Source of the DNA: Anaerolineales bacterium
GTDB lineage: Bacteria; Chloroflexota; Anaerolineae; Anaerolineales; Villigracilaceae
NCBI GenBank assembly: GCA_025056515.1
Contig: JANWWB010000305.1
Span: 1 to 6,725, forward strand
DNA: 6,725 nt
Direction: 5' to 3'
Shown in pieces: positions 1 through 5,375 of the stretch. The notes beneath the pieces are model-generated. The model searched no databases and was not told where the DNA came from. It saw nothing but the letters and a program-made list of their open reading frames with translations. Made by a program: the position numbers and the translations under genes. Every line of letters begins with the position of its first letter. The stretch's first letter is position 1.

Positions 1-69
1 AAGGGCCATGGGAAGGCCGGTTTGACGGAAAAAGATAATCAGGTGTTTGCGATAGGTAACAGTCGTGTG

Positions 70-1161
70 TTATTCGAAGCGAAGGCGGAAGAGATTGGAT
101 GGCGGTCGCTTACCTTTGTAGGGGTCTATCTTAGGCGGCGGCTTAGCGATAACCGAGCGTGGTCGGAAGGGAGCTGGTCCTTTCAGAATGCGTTCACGCA
201 GGATTTGCTTCATCTCTTCTTCTTCCATCTGTCGCGCTGTCCGCTGGACACGCCGCCACTGTTCCTCGATAAGCGCTGCGGCTTGGTGGGGATGGGGCAT
301 GTTTCGCAAGATGAGCGTGCTGCCGATGATCGTGCGAATGGTAAGAGTGCCATAGTTCAGCTGTCGCCCCCAGAAATCGGTTTCAACGTTGATGCGTTGA
401 ACCGCAGAAAGCGGAGTCTCGTTCCGGCTATCATACAGGCCAATGACCCTCTCCAGCCAGAGCACGCGACGGTTGGTGACGATGTAGTAGTCATTGCTCC
501 AGTCAATGTATCGCCATAGCCCCCATACTCCAGAGGAAACTGCAATCGCCAAGGCCGGCCATAATAACGGTGAACGTTGCCCCTGCTCACCGACAGGGGT
601 AACCAAGAAGTAGAACGTAGCAGTCAACGCCGGAATCAAAATAAGCATCGGCGCTACAAGTGCTTGGACAAGCAGCCACGGATGTTTGCGCGCCAAGTAA
701 TAAATAACCTCGTCCTCCGGAATCCACTTGAAGCGCTGGGTTTGTTCCAAGCGATGGGTCCGAGCGGCCATCTGAAAATTCATCCGCAAAACATGCATGG
801 TCCTAATCAGTTGAAAGGCATCAGCCTCGTGAAGCACCAACAGCAGGCACTCCTCTTCTGCCCAAGCGCTCAACTTCTTACGCCGAGAGGTCTTAAGGAT
901 TGTTTCTTCTCCAAAATAATCGCCCGGAACGAGATAACTCAGCCGTTCTTTTTTCTGCCGTCCGATATATTGGAGACGCACTTTGCCTTTGACAATCAAG
1001 AAAAGGGCTCGCGTTGATAGTTCAGGCGACAAAATGGCCTCGCCGGCTCTAAAACCCCTTTCCTCCAGCCGGGATGCGACTTGTTCCAACTGCTCACGGC
1101 TTAGACCGTTAAACAGGTGGCTATTGGCCAGAAAGTCAACCCTTTCGGCAAGTCCGATCAT
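70..1161 (-). CDS. Cyclic-nucleotide-binding-like domain fused to two membrane helices and a bacterial PH domain
   Basis: This 363-residue protein is probably a membrane-anchored sensor or scaffold at the inner face of the membrane. Residues about 12-125 resemble a CRP/CNB beta-barrel (LFNGLSREQLEQVA, then ALFLIVKGKVRL, then LVPGDYFGEETIL). Two hydrophobic segments follow at about 162-187 and 198-217. Residues about 224-305 look like a bPH_2 (YdbS-like) domain: DYYIVTNRRVLWLE, LSAVQRINVE, LNYGTLTIRT, and NMPHP near the end. An acidic/basic segment (312-326) and a proline/lysine-rich tail end the protein. In canonical cAMP-binding cassettes FGE is followed by R-S/T-A; here the equivalent is KLSAWA with Leu at the Arg position, so classical cAMP binding is doubtful. 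There is no DNA-binding helix-turn-helix, so it is not a CRP-type regulator. The ATG at 1161 is favoured by an extended -10 box just upstream. Fold assignment is fairly sure; function and ligand are unknown. Confidence 0.85.
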   Translation of the reverse strand: MIGLAERVDFLANSHLFNGLSREQLEQVASRLEERGFRAGEAILSPELSTRALFLIVKGKVRLQYIGRQKKERLSYLVPGDYFGEETILKTSRRKKLSAWAEEECLLLVLHEADAFQLIRTMHVLRMNFQMAARTHRLEQTQRFKWIPEDEVIYYLARKHPWLLVQALVAPMLILIPALTATFYFLVTPVGEQGQRSPLLWPALAIAVSSGVWGLWRYIDWSNDYYIVTNRRVLWLERVIGLYDSRNETPLSAVQRINVETDFWGRQLNYGTLTIRTIIGSTLILRNMPHPHQAAALIEEQWRRVQRTARQMEEEEMKQILRERILKGPAPFRPRSVIAKPPPKIDPYKGKRPPSNLFRLRFE

Positions 1162-1168
1162 CGTCTCA

Positions 1169-1197
1169 ATTCTAGCACGGAATTGGGAGGTTGTCCG
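1169..1197 (-). promoter_or_regulatory. Sigma-70-type promoter giving a leaderless transcript for the CNB/bPH gene
   Basis: Read on the minus strand, CGGACA (1197-1192, four of six matches to TTGACA) is followed by a 17-base spacer and TAGAAT (1174-1169). A TG one base before the hexamer makes it an extended -10. Seven bases after the hexamer comes the A of the ATG at 1161, so transcription should start at or next to the start codon. No convincing Shine-Dalgarno sequence is present. Start-site position is inferred. Confidence 0.6.
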
Positions 1198-1594
1198 TTA
1201 TCCTCGGTGTTAGGCAGGATGTTGGTGAAGCGAGAAAATTGGGGTCATCACAAGGACGATTTGCAAGGGTTATTCCGCCATGAGGTTCTTATCCGGTGGT
1301 ATGGAAGAAGCCTAAGGCCGGGGTTATTTTCATTTAGGATTCTAAGCGGTCAGATTACTTGACGCTTTTCTTGACCGCTCGTTGGGGGACGAAAGCCCCC
1401 AGCTCATGGTTAGGAAGTCGGCTGAGGAGGGCCGATCTAGGTTATGAGCCGCCTTTGGAAGACTCCTCAAGCTCAACCAGGAGAGTTATCCTCTTAGCGG
1501 CGGTCGCAGGGCTTGTTTTCTCAAAACGGTCAGCTGGATTCGGTAGAGTGGATTTACCCACTTGATAAGTAGCATCTTATGAAGAAAAGACAAA
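1175..1594. other. Gene-free stretch between rnpB and the CNB/bPH gene, with a structured core
   Basis: No reading frame here resembles a protein; the short frames have no recognisable motif, and none was judged to have a convincing ribosome binding site. The left part (about 1200-1340) shows nothing beyond the promoter of the CNB/bPH gene. The part from 1345 to 1532 is unusually rich in inverted repeats and is listed separately. Between it and rnpB there is a small imperfect hairpin at 1561-1584 (CTTGATAAG and CTTATGAAG around a 6-base loop). I saw no hairpin plus U-run that would be a clear rnpB terminator, although TTTGTCTTTTCTTC directly follows the RNase P P1 helix on the minus strand. 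Confidence 0.6.
1345..1532. other. Candidate structured RNA or multi-hairpin regulatory region
   Basis: Several strong pairings lie close together: AGCGGTCA (1345-1352) with TGACCGCT (1372-1379); GTTGGGGG (1381-1388) with CCCCCAGC (1396-1403) around a 7-base loop; TCGGC (1418-1422) with GCCGA (1431-1435); GGTT-AT-GAGC (1440-1449) with GCTCAACC (1471-1478); and AGAG with CTCT (1482-1485, 1491-1494). The loop TGAGGAG (1423-1429) is complementary over 7 bases to CTCCTCA (1463-1469) in the next loop, allowing a kissing contact or pseudoknot. GCTCAT (1402-1407) can alternatively pair with ATGAGC (1444-1449), which excludes the fourth helix. TTGACCG (1371-1377) could close the domain with CGGTCAG (1527-1533). 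I do not recognise a known RNA family, saw no clear promoter, and cannot decide the strand. Chance pairing in GC-rich DNA remains possible. Confidence 0.35.
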
Positions 1595-2060
1595 CCTTCA
1601 GGCTGGCCTGTAAGCCGCATTCTGTCCAGCAGACTCGAATGCAGGTTTACGCCCGAAAGGACTTCTTCCCTGCGTCTGCCTGGGCGATCATCTCTCTGGG
1701 AGGCACGTTGCCGTGCCTCTCAAGCGACCTACCCGGGACTGAACCCCTTTGCTGCGCACAGCCTGGGGTTGCTTGAGGGAACGAGCCATTCCCTCCCGTC
1801 CGCAGACGGTATCGTCCCTGCTTGGTCTTGCTCCTGGCGGGGGTTGCCTGGCCACCCGCATTACTGCGGATGCCGGTGGTCTCTTACACCACCGTTTCAC
1901 CATCACCCGACCCTTACGGGCCGGGCTGTCTGTTTCTGTGGCCCTGCTCCGGCAGATTACTCCGCCCCGGGGTTTCCCCGGCGCCGCGCTCTATGGAGTG
2001 CGGACTTTCCTCGGTGCCGCCTAACACACGGTACCGCGACCGCCCGGCCAACCTGAAGGC
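1595..2060 (-). ncRNA. rnpB: RNase P RNA (catalytic RNA of ribonuclease P)
   Basis: This is the ribozyme that removes 5' leaders from precursor tRNAs. On the minus strand the 5' end near 2060 starts with CCTTCAGGTTGGCC, which pairs with GGCCAGCCTGAAGG at the 3' end (1608-1595) to form a long P1 helix. The conserved GAGGAAAGTCC followed by GCACTCC (2012-1995) is the P4-side core, and ACAGAATGCGGCTTACAGGCC-like sequence (1625-1605) is the matching 3' core. GGTGAAACGGTGG, then GTAAGAG, then ACCACCGG (about 1900-1873) fits the P11/P12 specificity region, and AGAGATGATCGCC fits the region before the last helices. Length is about 465 bases, somewhat longer than the common 350-400, which implies extended peripheral helices. 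The 5' end agrees with its promoter. The mature 3' end is inferred from P1. Confidence 0.97.
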
Positions 2061-2066
2061 ATTATT

Positions 2067-2095
2067 ATCATACCGTTTTCTGGCTCATCCGTCAA
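2067..2095 (-). promoter_or_regulatory. Strong sigma-70 promoter of rnpB
   Basis: On the minus strand TTGACG (2095-2090) and TATGAT (2072-2067) are separated by exactly 17 bases, each one mismatch from consensus. Six bases (AATAAT) follow and then a G at 2060, directly before the P1 helix of RNase P RNA, which is just where transcription would be expected to begin. The upstream sequence is A-rich (GGAAAAAG), a possible UP-like element. Confidence 0.88.
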
Positions 2096-2142
2096 CTTTT
2101 TCCTTGACCTTGGCTTTGGATTCGCCTTTCTCTACCCGCTTC

Positions 2143-2151
2143 TGATATAAT
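2143..2151 (+). promoter_or_regulatory. Extended -10 promoter for the small membrane protein gene
   Basis: TGATATAAT (2143-2151) is a perfect extended -10 element. Only 10 bases separate it from the ATG at 2162, so the expected start near 2158 gives a leader of about four bases, too short for a Shine-Dalgarno site. No good -35 box is present at 16-18 bases; TTCGCC (2121-2126) at 19 bases is the nearest, in line with an extended -10 promoter. It lies back to back with the rnpB promoter. Confidence 0.65.
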
Positions 2152-2161
2152 CCTCTCTTGG

Positions 2162-2881
2162 ATGAAGACGATTTTGCTTCGCATTTTCGCTGGGTGTCTT
2201 TTCACATTCGGCGCACTTGTCGGTCTGGTGTTTTTTGCAGTCGGCTCTTTTGCCGACCTAGAATCTGTACTCTTTGGTTTCGACCGCTATGGCTATAAAA
2301 TGGCCTCCTCGTTCGATTGCCCCGTCCTTTTGGATGCTCAAGAGACTGGCGTGGTGCGCTTTGTTATCACCAATCGGACAAAGACCAACATCCGTCCGAA
2401 TGTGGTCTTTCAAACCAGTGCTTTTCCAATCTTTCGGACAGAGCGCCAAGTGATTGCATTAGCACCAGGCGAGAAAGCAGTGCTCGAATGGACAGTTGGT
2501 CAAGAGGATTTAGCTTATCGCCATTTTATCTTTGCCAAGGTATATACCTTTGCTTCCTATCCGGCGCCCGATGTAGAGCAAACCTGCGGTATCCTAGTGC
2601 TTGACCTGCCATTTTTGACAGGAGCGCAAGCTGTGGCCCTCCTTGTTGTTGTCAGTTTGGTGAGCATGGGTGTAGGAGGAGGCCTATGGATGATCCAACA
2701 GTCAGTTGAAGGACAAGGGCGCAGTACTTGGTCGGTCATGTTGACGCTGGCAGGAGTGGTCCTGGTGGGGATGGGGTCGGTCTGGCTTGCCATCTGGCCA
2801 CTTGGGGTGTTGCTGGCAACGCTCTCGCTTGTCCTCATTGGGGTCATCGTCGGCCACTTTGTGCAGGGTGGTAGTACGTAA
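2162..2881 (+). CDS. Unknown membrane protein with an exported beta-rich domain
   Basis: I do not recognise a named family. The 239-residue product begins with a hydrophobic signal anchor (residues about 7-29). Next is an exported region of about 120 residues (about 35-152) with alternating beta-strand-like sequence (GVVRFVITNRT, NVVFQTSAF, EKAVLEWTVG). Three hydrophobic segments follow at about 155-177, 190-211 and 213-233. Cys53 and Cys142 flank the exported region and could form a disulfide. The pattern of strands and the phrase LAPGEKAVLEW resemble an immunoglobulin-like or DUF-type fold, but this is a guess. The ATG at 2162 is chosen because the promoter lies just upstream. The gene is monocistronic, divergent from rnpB and convergent with the downstream operon. 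That it is a real gene is supported by the coherent membrane topology and by signals at both ends; the function is unknown. Confidence 0.82.
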   Translation: MKTILLRIFAGCLFTFGALVGLVFFAVGSFADLESVLFGFDRYGYKMASSFDCPVLLDAQETGVVRFVITNRTKTNIRPNVVFQTSAFPIFRTERQVIALAPGEKAVLEWTVGQEDLAYRHFIFAKVYTFASYPAPDVEQTCGILVLDLPFLTGAQAVALLVVVSLVSMGVGGGLWMIQQSVEGQGRSTWSVMLTLAGVVLVGMGSVWLAIWPLGVLLATLSLVLIGVIVGHFVQGGST

Positions 2882-2919
2882 CCGCAGATGTGTGTGAACT
2901 GCGAAGGAAGAAGATGACC

Positions 2920-2951
2920 AAAAGTCCCACGCTGGCCAAACGTGGGACTTT
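2920..2951. terminator. Bidirectional terminator between convergent genes
   Basis: AAAGTCCCACG (2921-2931) and CGTGGGACTTT (2941-2951) form an 11-bp perfect hairpin around a 9-base loop. It sits 39 bases after the stop of the plus-strand membrane gene and 23 bases after the stop of the minus-strand prenyltransferase gene. The U-run is short on both strands (CTTTCGC on plus, CTTTTGG on minus), so efficiency may be modest, but position and symmetry fit shared termination. Confidence 0.82.
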
Positions 2952-2974
2952 CGCATCACAAAGGATATTCTGAC

Positions 2975-4018
2975 CTACCCCACCGGCCAGAACTGCGGCA
3001 GGAAAATGCGCAGCAAGGTGTCAACGAGAATGCCCAAGATGAACAACCCAGCGAACATCCGGTTGTGGTGGAAAGCAAAGCCGGAGAACCACGCGGGCCA
3101 AGCCGGCCATTCTTTGGGTGGTTCAGAGGGACGAGGGGCTTGCAGCATGCGCAATGCTAGCCGAGCGCGTTTGCCGGCAAAGAAGACAATAAGCATAACA
3201 GGCGTGAAGAAGCGCGGTACAAAGACGAGGTACACAATGGTCAAGTAGGCAAGAATCAGCGCAGCCATATTGACATAACGGGCCGCTTTCTCACCAATCT
3301 TCACCGGCAAGGTACCAACTCCCTTGCGTTTGTCTTCCTCCATCTTGTCAATATGCTTGCCGAGATTGATGCTGGCTACGCTCAAGCCAAAGGGAACGCC
3401 GGCCAGGGCGACATTCCAGATATTCGGATTCCATTCCCCGCGTGCCAACACCAAGTATACGCTGATGAAGAAAATCGGCCCCCAGATAAGGAAGATGGCG
3501 AATTCACCTAGACCAATGTATTTGAGCGGCCAGGTGTAGAACAAGACCATCAGCACACCAAAAGCAAACAAGCCGATGATGTAGGGAGAGAAATTCGTGT
3601 AGAACAGGCAGTACACGCCTGCGGCAAAGGCCAAAGTGCCGCTAACAAAGAACCAGCGCAACTGCTGTTGTTTCGTCCAGAAGCCCTGCACCAACGGATG
3701 GACGCCGTATTGGATGCGGAAGTAATCGTCCTTATCTACTCCCCGGCTGAAATCGGTGTAGTCGTTGAGCAGATTGTTCGTCCCATGTGCTAGGAACAGG
3801 CCAAGGGTCACGATGATGAACGGCAACCAGGCAAAATGCCCATCGCGCCAGGCTAACAAGCCGGCCATCACACAAGCATAGATGGTGACCACTGTCACCG
3901 CTGAACGGGTGGCAATTAGCCACTTGGAAACAACATCCAGCGCATCCCACTCCTGCTTTGAGTCCATTTTGATCAGTTTGGACAGCGCTTTGCCCCACAT
4001 GTTGAAGTTAATCTTCAT
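2975..4018 (-). CDS. UbiA-superfamily prenyltransferase, MenA-like
   Basis: This is a polytopic integral membrane enzyme expected to transfer a polyprenyl group from its diphosphate to an aromatic or other acceptor, as MenA does in menaquinone synthesis. The 347-residue protein has about eight hydrophobic segments. The first Asp-rich motif at residues 81-95 (NNLLNDYTDFSRGVD) closely matches the MenA pattern N-ND-Y-D-GVD that binds Mg-diphosphate. The second motif, INLGKHIDKMEEDKRKG (217-233), has Asp224 and Asp229 spaced D-x4-D rather than the usual D-x3-D, followed by the family-typical GTLPVKIG. A tryptophan/proline-rich loop (about 296-312) and HHNR precede the last helix. The ATG overlaps the transporter stop as ATGA, and GGAGGTGA lies 6 bases upstream, which fixes the start. 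Base composition is visibly less GC-rich than in its two operon partners. The superfamily is certain; the acceptor substrate is not, and this need not be MenA itself. Confidence 0.92.
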   Translation of the reverse strand: MKINFNMWGKALSKLIKMDSKQEWDALDVVSKWLIATRSAVTVVTIYACVMAGLLAWRDGHFAWLPFIIVTLGLFLAHGTNNLLNDYTDFSRGVDKDDYFRIQYGVHPLVQGFWTKQQQLRWFFVSGTLAFAAGVYCLFYTNFSPYIIGLFAFGVLMVLFYTWPLKYIGLGEFAIFLIWGPIFFISVYLVLARGEWNPNIWNVALAGVPFGLSVASINLGKHIDKMEEDKRKGVGTLPVKIGEKAARYVNMAALILAYLTIVYLVFVPRFFTPVMLIVFFAGKRARLALRMLQAPRPSEPPKEWPAWPAWFSGFAFHHNRMFAGLFILGILVDTLLRIFLPQFWPVG

Positions 4019-5316
4019 AGTGTCTCACCTCCAAAAGTTGATGTCTGCTTTCGATTTGGCAGAGGAAGGATAACCAAAGCGCTGGCGAGGAAGGAAACCG
4101 TCGCCAGGGCAAAGAGGAACAAGTAACCCGATGAATCGGAACCGAGCACCTGGTTGATCGGATCGATGAACACTCCGCCGAGCAGGCGGGCTGTGCCAGA
4201 GCCAATGCAGGTGGCAATATTGGCAATGCCAAGATAGCGGGCGGTTTCGTCACGCGGCACGATATCGGTCGCCAGTGCCCAGGAAGCCGAAAGGAACGCT
4301 CCGATGCCCATACCGACTACCCCGCCGGCCACGGTGATGAGCGTCCGCTCGCGCACAAAGAGCAGGGCAAACGCCCCGGCGAACGCCACCAGTCCGGCAA
4401 TGAGCATGACCGGCTTGCGGCCGAATTTATCCGAAAGCCAACCCGAAAGCAGCGCCAGGACAATGAGCGCCCCGCCCAAAATGACTTTGAGATTGCCATA
4501 GAACGCCTGGGCCTCGGTCTCGGTCATCTTGATGACATCCACCAAATAGTTGATGAGGAACGAATTGATGGCGATGAACGCCCCCCAAAAGAGAATCCGG
4601 TTGGCAAACCACCAGCCGAAGGTCTTGTTCTCGCGGAAGTTGACATAGAATGCCCCCTTAAGCGCTTCGCCCACCGTCTTCTGCGCGGTGGGGGCGGGGC
4701 CGAAGCCTGCTTCTGTGCCTTCGCGCGCCCAAATCGCCGTAAGGATGACAAAGACAAAGAACACCACTGTCGGCGCAGCCGCGGCCAGATAGACACCGTT
4801 GTTCCCGAAACGTTCGATTCCGGCGCTGAGAATCTTCCCCGCCACCATGCCGCCTACCACCAGAGCGACGATGTCCATCACGGCCTTGAGGCTGGAGGCT
4901 GTCCCGCGCTGATGCTCCGGCACCAAGTCGGGGATGAGCGCCTGCCAGGGACCCTGCAGAATGTTCGAGGAAAATTGAATGAGAATGACGCCCAGTAGCA
5001 AAATCCACAAAGCTGGGGCCGCCGCCAGCAGGAAAAGCGAGAAGGCAATCAATACTGCGCCGCCGATGATGAACGGCAGGCGGCGTCCCAGTTTCGTCCG
5101 CGCTCGGTCGGAGAGAACGCCGACGATGGGCTGAACAACCATCGCCACCAGCAGGCCAACAAAGCCCAGAAAGCCAAGCGCCGTATTCGGCAGGTCGGGG
5201 GCCAGTTGCCGCACCTTGAAGGTCATCAGGGGCGGATCCTGAATGTTGGAAGAAAAGGTCAGCGCAAAACCGAGCAGGCTGATGACGAACATGCGGCCAA
5301 ACGAAATGTTCTGCAT
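4015..5316 (-). CDS. MFS transporter, SLC45/GPH-like (probable sugar or glycoside symporter)
   Basis: This 433-residue inner-membrane protein has about 12 hydrophobic segments, the usual length for the major facilitator superfamily. The loop between helices 2 and 3 carries GVLSDRARTKLGRR (66-79), the variant of MFS motif A typical of the SLC45 and GPH sugar/cation symporters. A second copy, GWLSDKFGRKP (292-302), lies in the equivalent loop of the second half. QGPWQALIPDLVPEHQRG (121-138) and its counterpart DIVPRDETARYLGI (351-364) also fit that group. Members move sugars or glycosides with H+ or Na+; the substrate here cannot be read. The ATG at 5316 has AAGGAG 5 bases upstream (5327-5322). 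It follows the isomerase-like gene by about 59 bases and overlaps the prenyltransferase start by 4 bases, so all three are probably one operon. Family is well supported; substrate is inference. Confidence 0.93.
   Translation of the reverse strand: MQNISFGRMFVISLLGFALTFSSNIQDPPLMTFKVRQLAPDLPNTALGFLGFVGLLVAMVVQPIVGVLSDRARTKLGRRLPFIIGGAVLIAFSLFLLAAAPALWILLLGVILIQFSSNILQGPWQALIPDLVPEHQRGTASSLKAVMDIVALVVGGMVAGKILSAGIERFGNNGVYLAAAAPTVVFFVFVILTAIWAREGTEAGFGPAPTAQKTVGEALKGAFYVNFRENKTFGWWFANRILFWGAFIAINSFLINYLVDVIKMTETEAQAFYGNLKVILGGALIVLALLSGWLSDKFGRKPVMLIAGLVAFAGAFALLFVRERTLITVAGGVVGMGIGAFLSASWALATDIVPRDETARYLGIANIATCIGSGTARLLGGVFIDPINQVLGSDSSGYLFLFALATVSFLASALVILPLPNRKQTSTFGGETL
4025..4032 (-). promoter_or_regulatory. 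Near-perfect Shine-Dalgarno site inside the end of the transporter gene
   Basis: GGAGGTGA on the minus strand (4032-4025) matches the usual 16S rRNA 3' end over eight bases and ends 6 bases before the ATG at 4018. The same bases encode Gly-Gly-Glu near the C terminus of the MFS protein, whose stop overlaps the next ATG. This predicts translational coupling. Confidence 0.85.
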
Positions 5317-5325
5317 AGAGTCTCC

Positions 5326-5354
5326 TTTTTGCCACGAATTTCACGCAGAGATGA
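5326..5354. repeat. Degenerate intergenic repeat, copy 1 (TTTGCCAC...ACGCAGA-ATGA)
   Basis: TTTTTGCCACGAATTTCACGCAGAGATGA in the short gap between the isomerase and transporter genes resembles copy 2 (6278-6311): both begin TTTGCCAC and end ACGCAGA followed by ATGA, one with a G inserted. The copy abuts the Shine-Dalgarno site of the transporter. It recalls the CACGAATT/CACAGATT-type repeats scattered through intergenic DNA of some environmental bacteria (general recollection, not checked). Confidence 0.5.
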
Positions 5355-5375
5355 GAGTTTCCGAAAAGCCCGATA

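Noticed and set aside
22..519. Plus-strand frame of 165 codons
   Set aside because: It lies antisense to the conserved bPH domain region of the 70-1161 gene and has no recognisable motif or start signal.
1359..1364. TTGACG as a plus-strand promoter for the structured region
   Set aside because: No -10-like hexamer is found at 15-19 bases downstream; the sequence there is GC-rich.
1381..1403. GTTGGGGG/CCCCCAGC hairpin as an intrinsic terminator
   Set aside because: There is no U-run on either strand after the stem.
2104..2109. TTGACC as a -35 box for the plus-strand membrane gene
   Set aside because: It lies 36 bases before the TATAAT, far outside the usable spacing.
1688..2145. Several overlapping frames on both strands
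   Set aside because: They cross the RNase P RNA gene, whose conserved cores and P1 helix fully explain the sequence.
4658..5344. Minus-strand frame of 228 codons
   Set aside because: It is a frame shadow of the MFS gene with Arg/Gly-rich composition and no membrane segments.
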